Assembly (NCBI GenBank): GCA_050257855.1 | Contig: JBLMXQ010000061.1 | Coordinates: forward strand, 1-64,000 | Length of the DNA: 64,000 bases | Direction: 5' to 3' | Source: JBLMXQ01 sp050257855 | GTDB lineage: Bacteria; Acidobacteriota; Vicinamibacteria; Vicinamibacterales; CAVVIG01 | Part shown: piece by piece, positions 24,170-33,241 of the stretch | Layout: each line of letters opens with the position of its first letter | Numbering within the stretch: the first letter of the stretch is position 1 | Notes under the pieces: model-generated | What the model was told of the DNA's origin: nothing | Seen by the model: only the letters and a program-made list of their open reading frames with translations | Database searches by the model: none | Program-made: the position numbers and the translations under genes

Positions 24170-25540
24170 TCACGACATCCCGTGGCAGAGATCGCAGTCC
24201 TGACTGATCTCGCGGCCGTCCTTCGACTTGTGGTTCCCGTCGTGGCAGCGGAAGCATCCCGGCGAGTCGATGTGGCCGAGGTTGTTCTCGTAGGTGCCGA
24301 ACGTCACGTGCATCTGCGGGAACACGTTGCGCCGGTAGATGTTCTCGGCGGCGAGCACGGCGCGCTCCACGTCCTGCCGGCGCGAGTCGTAGAGCGAGGC
24401 ATAGTTCGTCCGGTAGAAGACGCGCAGCGAGCGCTCGATGGCTTCTTCCGCCGCCTCCTGCGACGGGTAGCCGGCCTTCAGCGCCTTCACCGCCTCGCGG
24501 TGAACGAACGGCAGCGTCGCCGAAATGTCGCCGCGCGCCATCACGTCGTCGACCGCCTTCTCCGCCGTCGGCGCGATCGGGTGGCTCGGCCGGTTGTGGC
24601 AGTCCATGCAGTCCATCCGCCGGCGCTCGCCCTTCGCCAGATCGGCCGGCGTCACGCCTTCGGCGAAGAACTCGGTCACTTTCCCTGACCGGTCCGTCAG
24701 CCGCACGTACGGAATCACCTGGCGTTTCCTGTCGGTGGCGATGTAGTCGATCTGGTTGGCTGCGTTCACGTGCCAGTGGATGCCCTGCGCGGCGCCGAGT
24801 CGATCGCTCCCGCCGCCGACGTGGACCTGCAGTCTCGTCACCGTGTCGGTGTTCTTCTCGTCGTCGGCGTACTCGTGGATGTTCACGATCTTGTCGCCGT
24901 GGAACTCCTCCGGCCAGTGGCACTGCTCGCACGTGTCGCGCGCCGGCCGCAGGTTCTCGACCGGCGACGGGATGGGCCGCGAGTAGGTATTGAACATGAC
25001 CGCGAACACCTGACGCGTCCCGGAAAGCTTCGAGCGGGCGAACCAGGACGCGCCCGATCCGATGTGGCACTCCACGCATTCCACGCGCGAGTGCGGGCTG
25101 TCCTGGTAGGCGGTGAACTCGGGCTTCATCACCTGGTGGCACACCTCGCCGCAGAACTGGACCGAGTCCATGTACTCGACGCCTCGATACGCCGCCAGCG
25201 ACACGATGACGATGTTCGCGCAGGTGCCGAAGGCGACGAGGCCGAGGAAGGTGCGCTGCTGCGGGTCGTTGAGGTCCACGACCGGCCACCGCACCGCGAG
25301 CTGCTTCTTCCCCTGCCGCTCCCGCCGGCGATCGAGCCACGCCCCGAGCGGGATCAGCAGCAGCCCCAGGACGAAGATCGCCGGCAGAATGAGGAAGAAG
25401 AGGATGCCGAGGTACGGATTCGTGTGCAAACCGAAGAGATCTGCCAGGAACACCGTCAGGAACAGAACGGCCGTGACGGTGGCGAGAATCGCACCCAGCA
25501 GAGCCAGCGGGTTCCTAAAGACGTACGGACGCGAAAGCAT
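24170..25540 (-). CDS. Membrane multiheme cytochrome c, NapC/NirT-like
   Basis: This 456-residue protein has three hydrophobic segments (about 11-33, 42-66 and 95-116) before a large periplasmic heme part. Heme sites are CGEVCH (an unusual CxxxCH), then CVECH, CEQCH, CMDCH, CFRCH and CDLCH, up to six hemes. The ECHIGSGASWFARSKLSG section resembles NapC/NirT quinol dehydrogenases. It probably takes electrons from the quinone pool and passes them to soluble cytochromes such as its neighbours. It is longer than typical tetraheme NapC (about 200 residues). Confidence 0.85.
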   Translation of the reverse strand: MLSRPYVFRNPLALLGAILATVTAVLFLTVFLADLFGLHTNPYLGILFFLILPAIFVLGLLLIPLGAWLDRRRERQGKKQLAVRWPVVDLNDPQQRTFLGLVAFGTCANIVIVSLAAYRGVEYMDSVQFCGEVCHQVMKPEFTAYQDSPHSRVECVECHIGSGASWFARSKLSGTRQVFAVMFNTYSRPIPSPVENLRPARDTCEQCHWPEEFHGDKIVNIHEYADDEKNTDTVTRLQVHVGGGSDRLGAAQGIHWHVNAANQIDYIATDRKRQVIPYVRLTDRSGKVTEFFAEGVTPADLAKGERRRMDCMDCHNRPSHPIAPTAEKAVDDVMARGDISATLPFVHREAVKALKAGYPSQEAAEEAIERSLRVFYRTNYASLYDSRRQDVERAVLAAENIYRRNVFPQMHVTFGTYENNLGHIDSPGCFRCHDGNHKSKDGREISQDCDLCHGMS

Positions 25541-25628
25541 CGGCGAAAGGCTCCTGGCAGTTGCATTGCGTGCCCTGACAGGTCAACGATGAGGGGTGGC
25601 TGTTCATCAGACGAGGAGGTTGTACATC

Positions 25629-25973
25629 ATGTCCCGTGCAGCTGTCTTGAGTGTCCTCACCGCCGCCGCGCTCGGCGTGGCCGCGACCGCCGGCGCCGGC
25701 CAGTCGGCCGAAGTCAAGAAGGGGATGGAGGTCTACAACGCGCAGCATTGTTCGCTCTGCCATTCGATCAACGGCAAGGGTAACGCGAAGGGCTCGCTCG
25801 ACGACGTCGGCACCAAGCTCAAACCGGAAGAGATCCGCGAGTGGATCGTCAACCCGAAGGAGATGACCACCAAGACGAAAGCGACGCGCAAGCCGCCGAT
25901 GAAGCAGTACAACCTCCCGAAGGAGGACGTCGATGCTCTGGTCGCGTACATCCAGACACTGAAGAAGAAATAG
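25629..25973 (+). CDS. Small monoheme cytochrome c
   Basis: This 114-residue protein uses ATG at 25629, preceded by GAGGAGG, rather than an earlier frame extension. The signal peptide covers 1-25 (AATAGAGQSA). One class I heme site, CSLCH, is followed by a likely distal Met in KPPMKQYNLPKEDVDALVAYIQTL. It is a soluble periplasmic electron carrier. It is divergent from the multiheme membrane protein 88 bases away, so the pair may be co-regulated and exchange electrons. Confidence 0.9.
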   Translation: MSRAAVLSVLTAAALGVAATAGAGQSAEVKKGMEVYNAQHCSLCHSINGKGNAKGSLDDVGTKLKPEEIREWIVNPKEMTTKTKATRKPPMKQYNLPKEDVDALVAYIQTLKKK

Positions 25974-26239
25974 CCCGCTGCCAGAAATACATCGCGCGCA
26001 GCCACGTAGAGCTCGCGGTATTGGGCCGGAACCCGTCGGCGAGATACAGGCCGCCGGGAACGTCCAGCTGATCGAGCACTTGCGGGCCGCGCGCGATATC
26101 GTCCACGCGATATCAATCGTACCAATACATCAGCCCGACGACGAAGCGGGCGCCGAGCAGGCAGCGGCACAGGACGCTCGAGAGCGCGAGCAGACGAACG
26201 CGCACGAGGTGCGCCCCGGTCCGGTATACTGATGGCGCC

Positions 26240-28039
26240 TTGCTCAGGGAACTCCCGGCCCGCGCCCGCTGGTACATCCTGGCGGTCATCGGCGCGGGCG
26301 TGCTGACGCTCGCGTTGCTGCTGCCGCGCGCCGCCCTGACGCCGGTCGTCCCGCTGATCATCCTCGTCTTCCTCTCATCGCTGACCTCGGCCTTCAAGGT
26401 CTACTTCCCGATCGCCACCGGCTCGAACATGTCGGTGTCGTACGTCGTCGACATCGCGTCGCTGATCCTGCGGGGGCCGCACGCGACGATGATCGTTGGC
26501 GCAGCGAGCGGCTGGAGCCAGACGGTCGTCAACACTCAGTCGCGCCGGCAACCGTGGTACCGCGTCGCGTTCAACATGGCCTGCCTGGTGCTGACGGTCG
26601 AGCTCTCGGGCCAGGTTTATCAGCGGCTCGGCGGCGTTCCGCAGGTCACCCTGCCCGCCGTCCTCGTGCCGCTGGTCGGCATGGCGCTGACCTACTACGT
26701 CGCCAACACGGGGATGATCGCGCTCGTCGTCGCGCTCAGCACGGACCAGAGCGCCTGGCGTGTCTGGAAGAGCGACTTCGCGTCGAGCGCGCCGAACTAT
26801 CTGCTCGGCGCCGCCGCCTCGGCAATCGTCATCGCCGCCACGCAGAGCGCGGGCTACTGGCTCACGCTGCTCCTGACCGCGGCGCCCCTCTACCTCACGT
26901 ACAAGGTCTATCGTGCGAGCGTGGAGACCGAAGCCCGCCAGGGCGCGATCCTCGAAGCGGCGTACGACGCCATCGTCACCTTCGACGAGCGGCTGAACAT
27001 CCGGGAGTTCAATCCGGCCGCCGAACGGATGTTCGGCCACCGCCGCGGCGACATTCTCGGGCGCGGCGTCGAGCTGCTGCTGCCTGCCGAGGAGCGCGCG
27101 GGGACGCTCCACGCCTTCCGACGGTTCAGCGCGACCGGCGAGGGTCTACTGGCCGGCGGCACGCTGGAGCTCACGGGCGTGCGCGCCGACGGAACGGAGT
27201 TCCCCTGCGAGCTGACCGCGGCGCGCATCGGCTCCGGCGCGCTCGTCACCGCGTTCGTCCGCGACATCACCGAACGGCGCGCGCTCGAACAGCAGCTGCA
27301 GCAGTCGCAGAAGCTCGAAGCGATCGGGCGGCTCGCGGGCGGCGTCGCCCACGACTTCAACAACGTCCTGATGAGCATCATCGGCTCGGCCGACCTGCTG
27401 CTGATGCAGCTCGACCCCGGCGACCCGGCACGGGGCGAGGTGCTCGAGATCGGGGAATCGGTCCGCCGCGGCGCGAGCCTCACGCGCCAGCTCCTCGCCT
27501 TCAGCCGGCGCCAGGCCAGCAGCCCGAGGCTGTTCGCGCTCGGCGACGTGGTCGTCGGAATGGACACCATGCTGCGCCGGCTCATCGGCCCCGAGATCGA
27601 TCTCCAGATCCAGACGCCGGCGCCGACATCGGTCATCGCCGACCCCGCGCAGATCGAGCAGGTCGTCCTGAACCTCGTCATCAACGCGCGCGACGCTATG
27701 CCGGAGGGCGGCCGACTCGTGGTTCGAGTCGACGAGGTGACGCTCGACGAGGCAGCGGCCGTGGCGCAGGTCGAGGGGCACCCCGGGCGATACGCCCGCC
27801 TCAGCGTCGCCGACACCGGCACCGGCATGGACGCGCGGACCCGGGCGCGGCTCTTCGAGCCGTTCTTCACGACGAAGGAGCACGGCAAGGGGACCGGCCT
27901 CGGCCTGTCGATCGTCTATGGGATCGTGAAGCAGAGCGGTGGATACATCACGCTGGTGAGCGAGCTCGGACGCGGCACCACGTTCTTCATCCACCTGCCG
28001 CTCGTCGCCGCCCCGCAGCGGGCCGGCGCGGCGGTGTGA
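26240..28039 (+). CDS. Membrane PAS sensor histidine kinase
   Basis: This 599-residue protein starts at a TTG 9 bases after a TATACT box, so it may be nearly leaderless. The N-terminal 220 residues are about eight hydrophobic segments. A PAS domain (about 235-345) ends in VRDITERRALEQQLQQSQKLEAIG. HisKA has His371 in GGVAHDFNNVLMSI, followed by the ATPase domain with NLVINARDAMPEGG, DTGTGMD and GKGTGLGLSIV. No response regulator is adjacent, so it is an orphan kinase here. The signal sensed is unknown. Confidence 0.88.
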   Translation: MLRELPARARWYILAVIGAGVLTLALLLPRAALTPVVPLIILVFLSSLTSAFKVYFPIATGSNMSVSYVVDIASLILRGPHATMIVGAASGWSQTVVNTQSRRQPWYRVAFNMACLVLTVELSGQVYQRLGGVPQVTLPAVLVPLVGMALTYYVANTGMIALVVALSTDQSAWRVWKSDFASSAPNYLLGAAASAIVIAATQSAGYWLTLLLTAAPLYLTYKVYRASVETEARQGAILEAAYDAIVTFDERLNIREFNPAAERMFGHRRGDILGRGVELLLPAEERAGTLHAFRRFSATGEGLLAGGTLELTGVRADGTEFPCELTAARIGSGALVTAFVRDITERRALEQQLQQSQKLEAIGRLAGGVAHDFNNVLMSIIGSADLLLMQLDPGDPARGEVLEIGESVRRGASLTRQLLAFSRRQASSPRLFALGDVVVGMDTMLRRLIGPEIDLQIQTPAPTSVIADPAQIEQVVLNLVINARDAMPEGGRLVVRVDEVTLDEAAAVAQVEGHPGRYARLSVADTGTGMDARTRARLFEPFFTTKEHGKGTGLGLSIVYGIVKQSGGYITLVSELGRGTTFFIHLPLVAAPQRAGAAV

Positions 28040-28127
28040 TGCCGCGAAGCGCTCGGAGTCAGGCCGCGGAGGCTCGAGGACGAAAAGAGCAGCCGCGGCG
28101 AAGTCCCGTTCGCGCCAGCCGGCTCGC

Positions 28128-29297
28128 TCAGCGTATGAGGGGAACAGCGTCGGCATCCGCGACGTGATATCCGACCGTCAGCAGCAGCGTCAGCATCAGA
28201 AACGCGGCCGCCGACACGTACGGCGTGGCCGGGCCGAGGTGCTCGAGCGACGCGTTGCCCCACACGGGCCCTATCGTGCGTCCGAGGCTCTCGACCGCGC
28301 TGGCCGCGCCCTGAACCCTTCCCTGCTCGTCGGCGCGGCCGGTGCGGCTCACCAGGCTCGTCACCGTCGGGTGCCCGAATCCCATGCCGAGCGCGAGCGG
28401 CACCAGCGTGATCGTGAAGACGAGCACCGAGCCCGAGTACGCCGCCGCCACGAGGCCGACCGCCGAAAACACGAGCCCCGCGAGGAAGATTCCCTTGTCG
28501 CCGTACCGCCGCACGAGCGGGCGGATGAACCCGCCCTGCACGACGGCTCCGAGCACGCCGAACGCGCTGAAGAAGTAGCCGGTTCTCACGGCGTCGAATC
28601 CGAATCGGTACGCGGCGAAGAGCGCGAAGGTGGTCTGGAAAATCGAGAACGCGAACCAGTACAGGAAGTCGATCACCAGCATGCGGCCGACGCGGGCGCG
28701 GCCGAGCATCTCGGGCAGGTAGACGAACGGGTTGCCGAATCCGGCGTGCGCCCGGTGGACCGTCTCCGGCAGCCAGAGGACCGCGAGAATCGTCGCGAGG
28801 AACGTGATGACCGCCGCGGCCCAGATCGGGACGGCCAGCCCCCAGCGCGCGAGCAGGCCGCCGATGGCGGGCCCCATGATGAAGCCGAGGCCGAAAGCGG
28901 CGCCGATGAGCCCGTAGGCGCGCGCCCGGTCCTTCGGCTCGGTGATGTCGGCGACGTACGCCCGCGCGGTCGAGATGTTCCCGCCCGAGAGCCCGTCCAC
29001 GATCCGCGCCAGGAACAGCATCACCAGGCCGTGCGCGATCGCCAGCATCACGAAGCTGACGACCGTCCCTGCCAGGCTGAAAACCAGGATCGGCCGGCGC
29101 CCGAAGCGATCGGACCAGTCGCCGAGCACCGGCGCGGCGAAGAGCTGACAGACCGAGTAGACCGCGAACAGCAGTCCCACGACGAGCGGCGTCGCCCCGA
29201 AGGTCTCGGCGTAGAACGGCAGGAGCGGGATGATGATCCCGAAGCCGATCAGGTTGACGAAGATTGTCAGGAAGATGACGAGGAGTGGGCGGGACAT
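28128..29297 (-). CDS. MFS transporter, TetA-like drug efflux family
   Basis: This is a 389-residue, 12-segment major facilitator. GDWSDRFGRRPIL after TM2 is the MFS motif A loop. SGGNISTARAYVADITEPKDRARAYG and GFIMGPAIGGLLARWG match the drug:proton antiporter subgroup that includes TetA. The ATG giving MSRPLLVIFLTIF is used; an in-frame start 10 codons earlier adds only a polar leader. It is divergent from another MFS gene with a 39-base gap containing TATAAC and TACAAT boxes. Tetracycline itself is not proven as the substrate. Confidence 0.82.
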   Translation of the reverse strand: MSRPLLVIFLTIFVNLIGFGIIIPLLPFYAETFGATPLVVGLLFAVYSVCQLFAAPVLGDWSDRFGRRPILVFSLAGTVVSFVMLAIAHGLVMLFLARIVDGLSGGNISTARAYVADITEPKDRARAYGLIGAAFGLGFIMGPAIGGLLARWGLAVPIWAAAVITFLATILAVLWLPETVHRAHAGFGNPFVYLPEMLGRARVGRMLVIDFLYWFAFSIFQTTFALFAAYRFGFDAVRTGYFFSAFGVLGAVVQGGFIRPLVRRYGDKGIFLAGLVFSAVGLVAAAYSGSVLVFTITLVPLALGMGFGHPTVTSLVSRTGRADEQGRVQGAASAVESLGRTIGPVWGNASLEHLGPATPYVSAAAFLMLTLLLTVGYHVADADAVPLIR

Positions 29298-29336
29298 GAG
29301 CGGCTTCGATTCTATAACGAGATACAATCACGAGCC

Positions 29337-30527
29337 GTGCGGGAACCGCGCGCCCAACTCGCCTGGCTGTCGCTCGCGATGTTCTTCGGCATGACGCTGT
29401 GGTTCTCGGCGACGGCCGCCACGGCGTCCATCGTCGGCGAGCTCCACCTGACGACGGCCGAAGCCGCGTGGCTCACGATGGCCGTGCAGGGCGGCTTCGT
29501 GGTCGGCACGCTCGTGTCGGCCGTCTTCACCCTTCCCGACATCGTCAACCCGCGCCGGCTGTTCGCGGCCGGCTGCCTCGTGGGCGCGACGACCAACGCC
29601 GCGCTCGTCGTCACGGGCGCTCCGGCGGCGCTGATCGGCCTGCGCGTCATGACCGGCGCCGCGCTCGCGTGGGTGTATCCGCCCGGCATGAAGATCGCCG
29701 CGGGGTGGTTCGAACGCCGCCGCGGCACGGCGCTCGGCATCCTGATCGGGGCGCTGACCGTCGGGTCCGCGTTCCCGCATCTGCTGGCGGCGGCGTCCGC
29801 GGTTCTGCCGTGGCGCGACCTGATGCTGGCCGCCTCGGCGCTCGCACTCGCCGGCGGGGCCGTCGTGCTCACGGCGGTGGGCGATGGCCCATACGTGACC
29901 AACAGCGTGCGGTTCGAGCCGTCGGCAATCGCGCGCGTGTTCTCCGAGCGCGGCACCCGGCTCGCGACGCTCGGCTATCTCGGACACATGTGGGAGCTGT
30001 ACGCCGTCTGGACGTGGATTGCGACCTTCGCCGCGGCCAGCCTCGCCGCGCGCGGCGGCGCACGCGGCGCCACGTTCGTCACCGGCCCGCTCGCGTCGGG
30101 CGTGGCCTTCCTGACGATTGCCTGCGGCGCATTCGGGTCCGCGGCCGCCGGGCTGTTCGCGGATCGCGTCGGCAAGGCGCGGGTTGCGGCATGGGCCATG
30201 CTGGTGAGCGGGACGTGCGCAGCACTGGCGGGCATCGTCTACGCGCGGTCGCCGGTGCTGCTCGTCGGGCTCGCCGTCGTGTGGGGCGTGGCAGTGGTGG
30301 CCGATTCCGGCCAGTTGTCGGCGCTCGTCGCCGAGCACAGCCCGCGCGATCACGTCGGCACGGCGCTCACGGTCCAGACCTGCTCGGGGTTCCTGCTGAC
30401 GATGGCGTCGATCCGGCTGGTCCCGATGGTCGCGGCGAACGCCGGCTGGGAATGGGCGTTCGCATGTCTGGTGCCCGGCCCGCTCCTCGGCGCGCTCGCG
30501 CTGCGCGGTCTCATCACGCCGCCGTAG
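29337..30527 (+). CDS. MFS transporter
   Basis: This 396-residue, 12-segment transporter starts at GTG (VREPRAQLAWLSLAMFFGMTLWFSATA). The frame stays open far upstream across the opposing gene, but the predicted N terminus of the fold begins here. Motif A-like loops are weak (FADRVGKARVAAWAM after TM8). It resembles NNP- or cyanate-type MFS members with a short first loop. The substrate is unknown. It converges on the MarR gene, with a 9-base gap. Confidence 0.8.
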   Translation: MREPRAQLAWLSLAMFFGMTLWFSATAATASIVGELHLTTAEAAWLTMAVQGGFVVGTLVSAVFTLPDIVNPRRLFAAGCLVGATTNAALVVTGAPAALIGLRVMTGAALAWVYPPGMKIAAGWFERRRGTALGILIGALTVGSAFPHLLAAASAVLPWRDLMLAASALALAGGAVVLTAVGDGPYVTNSVRFEPSAIARVFSERGTRLATLGYLGHMWELYAVWTWIATFAAASLAARGGARGATFVTGPLASGVAFLTIACGAFGSAAAGLFADRVGKARVAAWAMLVSGTCAALAGIVYARSPVLLVGLAVVWGVAVVADSGQLSALVAEHSPRDHVGTALTVQTCSGFLLTMASIRLVPMVAANAGWEWAFACLVPGPLLGALALRGLITPP

Positions 30528-30536
30528 CACCGCGCA

Positions 30537-30962
30537 TCACCGCCGCGTCCGCCGGTGCGCTTCCTCCACGAGCGCCGACACCACCTTCAGGAACGCGCGA
30601 ACCTCGGCGGCGGATACCTGCCGGCCGACGGCGTTCTCGAGCGCCGCGAGACGGCGCTCGACGCGACGAGCCACCGTGCGACCCTCCGGCGTCAGGCGGA
30701 CGACGAACGTGCGACGGTCCGCCACGCCGACCTCCCGCGTCACGAGACCGCGTGCCGTCAGGCGATCGAGGATGCTCGTGAGCGTGGATCGCTTGTGGGC
30801 GAGGCCGCGGTGCAGGTCGGCGATCGTCGCGGGCGCGCGCGCGGCGAGCAGGGCCAGGATGTGCGCCTCGCCCTGGGTCAGCCCGCGCTGGCGCAGCCCG
30901 GCGAGGTAGAGGCCGACCCGGTGGGTGGCGCGGTGGACGGCAGGCACCAGCCTCAGCGGCAT
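30537..30962 (-). CDS. MarR-family transcriptional regulator
   Basis: This is a 141-residue winged-helix regulator. The recognition part reads QGEAHILALLAARAPATIADLHRGL followed by STLTSILDRLTARGLVTREV. The wing DRRTFVVRLTPEGRTVARRVE is classic MarR. It overlaps the gene upstream by 10 bases, so both are one transcript. A perfect palindrome before that gene is the probable operator, and autoregulation is expected. The effector is unknown. Confidence 0.88.
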   Translation of the reverse strand: MPLRLVPAVHRATHRVGLYLAGLRQRGLTQGEAHILALLAARAPATIADLHRGLAHKRSTLTSILDRLTARGLVTREVGVADRRTFVVRLTPEGRTVARRVERRLAALENAVGRQVSAAEVRAFLKVVSALVEEAHRRTRR

Positions 30963-31363
30963 TGGAGCGACAGCGGCTGCAGATCGGGATCGACCCATCC
31001 GGTGCGCGCGTCGGACGAGTCGAGCGCGGCCTTCGAATAGAAACGGCCGACCAGATCCTTGTCGAGGAGTGCCGGATAGCGCAAGGCGATCGCGTCGAAG
31101 TCGGTGGTGCCGGCGCCCGCACACGCCCGGGCGAGCATCCGGATCCAGAAGATCGTGATGGTGTGGTGATATTTCTCTGGCTGGCCGACGGAGGCGGCGA
31201 AGCGCCGGAGCACCTCCGCCATCCGCGCGCCGGCAGCCTCGGCGGAGTCGAGTTCGTCGAGGTAGGCGCACGCGACGCGGAGGTGCTGCGCGTGGTGAAA
31301 ACCCTGCGGCAGCTCGCCGCGCTCGAGCGCCCGCGCAAGCGATCGATCAGACATCGTCGCCAT
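30953..31363 (-). CDS. Conserved hypothetical protein in MarR operon
   Basis: This 136-residue soluble helical protein starts at the ATG of MATMSDRSLARAL. Distinctive histidine-rich parts are GFHHAQHLRVACAYLDEL and PEKYHHTITIFWIRMLARA, which could form a metal or heme site. Similar proteins of this length are widespread and uncharacterised, as far as I recall. It is first in a two-gene operon with the MarR regulator, so its level probably responds to the same ligand. Confidence 0.7.
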   Translation of the reverse strand: MATMSDRSLARALERGELPQGFHHAQHLRVACAYLDELDSAEAAGARMAEVLRRFAASVGQPEKYHHTITIFWIRMLARACAGAGTTDFDAIALRYPALLDKDLVGRFYSKAALDSSDARTGWVDPDLQPLSLQCR

Positions 31364-31372
31364 TGACAATTA

Positions 31373-31384
31373 CTACGATATCGT
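31373..31384. promoter_or_regulatory. Perfect 12-bp palindrome, probable MarR operator
   Basis: TACGATATCGTA is fully self-complementary and lies 9 bases before the start of the hypothetical-marR operon, inside an AT-rich island (about 31363-31400) in otherwise GC-rich DNA. Size and position fit a MarR dimer site that overlaps the promoter. Confidence 0.6.
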
Positions 31385-31756
31385 AATATTCGAAAACGTT
31401 CAAATTACCGGCCGCGCTCCCGCTTCTCTCCACGCCCGCATTTGCTCCGCGCTCGCCCGGCCGCCCGGGCCCGGCCGGTCCGCCGGACCGGCCGGCGCGC
31501 CCGTGCCGGCCCGCCCGCCCGTCCCGGCCTGCCCGGCCGACCGCCCTCGCCGGCGGGGCGCCGCCCCGGCCCGGCTGCGGTCTGCGCTTGCCAGACCCGA
31601 GGCACTTCGGGTAAGGTTTTCTTCACGGAACCGGCTAGCCTGTGTGGTTTTGCCTGCCAACGCGTGTGTTTTCCTGCCCTCTTCTCCCGTTTCGCCGTGC
31701 GCTGGAAGCCTGTGCGGCCGCTGATGCCCAGCCGGCCGCCTTTCCTGGAGAGTTGA
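31385..31756. other. GC-rich low-complexity region and long 5' leader
   Basis: Bases about 31440-31595 are almost pure G and C, with nested CCGG/CGCC runs that can pair extensively, such as GGTCCGCCGGACC. Then a T- and C-rich stretch (31610-31750) precedes the RRM gene. Long untranslated leaders are typical of bacterial RNA-binding and cold-shock genes, so the second part is probably the 5' leader. I see no coding sequence. Confidence 0.45.
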
Positions 31757-32338
31757 TTGGGAGTCCGTCTGTTCGTCGGTAATCTGTCCTACAGCACGAC
31801 CGAAGCTGATCTCCGCGCCTATTTCGGCAGCGTCGCCCCGCCGTCTCAGGTCGTTCTGCCGGTCGACCGCGACACGGGCCGCCCGCGCGGCTTCGCGTTC
31901 GTCGAGTTCTCCGAGCGGTCTCAGGCGGAGGACGCAATCCAGCGGTTCAACGGCCAGGTCTTCAACGGGCGACCTCTCGCGGTGAGCGAGGCCCGGGCGC
32001 GCGAAGATCGCGGACCGGGTGGTCCGCGCCCGTCCGGCCCCCGCCCCGGCGGGTTCGCGCCGCGCCCCCCGGGGGCGCTCGGCGGCCCGCGGCCGTTCGA
32101 GCCGGCGGCGCCGGCGCCCGCGCGCAGCCGCAACTTTGGCCCCGATGCAAAGCCGCAGCGCGGCGGCCAGAAGGCCAAGAAACGGGACGCCGATCGCCCG
32201 CGCGGCCCGATTCCGCTCAAGAGCACCGGCCGCTCGTTCACGCTCGACGACGACGACGCGGACGACGTGACGCCGCCGGACCTCGACGATATCGCGACCA
32301 GCCAGCCGCACGACGAGGAAGACGAAGGCGAGAGCTGA
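31757..32338 (+). CDS. RRM-domain RNA-binding protein
   Basis: This 193-residue protein starts at a TTG preceded by GGAGAG. One RNA recognition motif spans about 4-80, with RNP2 LFVGNL (5-10) and RNP1 RGFAFVEF (44-51). The rest is disordered: a Gly/Pro/Arg-rich stretch (GPGGPRPSGPRPGG), a basic patch (GGQKAKKRDADRPRG) and an acidic tail (DDDDADDVTPPD). Bacterial RRM proteins are often cold-induced and bind RNA broadly. The longer tail distinguishes it from the usual 90-100 residue forms. Confidence 0.88.
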   Translation: MGVRLFVGNLSYSTTEADLRAYFGSVAPPSQVVLPVDRDTGRPRGFAFVEFSERSQAEDAIQRFNGQVFNGRPLAVSEARAREDRGPGGPRPSGPRPGGFAPRPPGALGGPRPFEPAAPAPARSRNFGPDAKPQRGGQKAKKRDADRPRGPIPLKSTGRSFTLDDDDADDVTPPDLDDIATSQPHDEEDEGES

Positions 32339-32348
32339 CGCGCACGCC

Positions 32349-33158
32349 TCAGGGCGCGCGCACCGCCACGATCGCGACCCCCCCGGGCACGGCCACGGGC
32401 GCCAGCGTCCAGACGTTGCGCCCGTGCCGTGTGACCGTCCTCCCGCCGATCGCCCCGACCGCAGCGCCGAAGACGACATCGCTCAAATAGTGCCGGTTGT
32501 CGTGCAGCCGCGAAGCCGCCACGTACGACGCGACGGCGTAGCCGATGATGCTGTCGGCCCACCCCAGGTGCCGCTCGATCACGGTCGCCGATGCAAAGGT
32601 CACCGACGAGTGTCCCGACGGGAACGACCGGAAGTTGCTGCCGTCGGGCCGCTCCCGGTGCGTGGCGAGCTTCAGCCCCTCGGTCAGCCCGCCGGCGATG
32701 ATCTGACCGCGCAGCAGGTCCATCCCGAGATGCGACACCCTGGGCTTGTGCAGCAGCCGTCCGTACCCGTACGCCGCGAGCGCCATCCCCATCTGCACCG
32801 GCGTCTCGCCGACGATTTTTCCGGGCGCGAAGAAGTCGTTCACCGTGTCATGATGACTGCGCAGCCGCGCGTTGAACGTCTGATCGTACGGATGCACCGC
32901 GAGAGCGAGACCGCCGCCGCCCGCCGCGAGCCACAGGTTCGGCATCGACGGCAGGTGCTTGACGTCGTCGAGCAGGCCGCTCAGGAGCGCGTGGATGCCG
33001 GTGTGGGGCGGAGTCGGAGGCGGCGCCTTCTGGGGAGGCTGCGCAGGAGCCGCCGAGGGGAGCGCGCCCGGGACGGTGTGAGTAGAGTCAGCGGACGGCG
33101 CGGCCTGAGGTCCGTCCAGGAAGAGCCCCACCACGAGCGCGGCGGCGACGAGCGTCAT
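32349..33158 (-). CDS. PAP2-family phosphatase
   Basis: This is a 269-residue protein with a signal or anchor segment at the N terminus and a Pro-rich linker (about 25-55). The acid phosphatase signature is complete: KLATHRERP (KxxxxxxRP), PSGH (SFPSGHSSVTF) and SRLHDNRHYLSD (SRxxxxxHxxxD). It acts outside the inner membrane, probably on lipid phosphates or prenyl diphosphates. It converges with the RRM gene, leaving a 10-base gap. Confidence 0.88.
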   Translation of the reverse strand: MTLVAAALVVGLFLDGPQAAPSADSTHTVPGALPSAAPAQPPQKAPPPTPPHTGIHALLSGLLDDVKHLPSMPNLWLAAGGGGLALAVHPYDQTFNARLRSHHDTVNDFFAPGKIVGETPVQMGMALAAYGYGRLLHKPRVSHLGMDLLRGQIIAGGLTEGLKLATHRERPDGSNFRSFPSGHSSVTFASATVIERHLGWADSIIGYAVASYVAASRLHDNRHYLSDVVFGAAVGAIGGRTVTRHGRNVWTLAPVAVPGGVAIVAVRAP

Positions 33159-33241
33159 GCCCGGGCCGGTCCGGGAAAGGTGCCGGATACAATGAGCGCC
33201 ATGGCCGACTCATCATGTCACGGCGGACGGCGGCCGCAGCC

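Noticed and set aside
25849..26106. Minus-strand frame with DQLDVPGGLYLADGF as a gene remnant
   Set aside because: It looked partly protein-like, but I could not match it to a family and there is no start or ribosome site.
28164..29336. N-terminal extension of the plus-strand MFS transporter
   Set aside because: It is antisense to the TetA-like gene and has a polar Arg/Glu/His composition; GTG 29337 matches the fold start.
31440..31600. GC-only tract read as a proline/arginine protein
   Set aside because: All six frames give low-complexity translation, as expected from pure G/C sequence.
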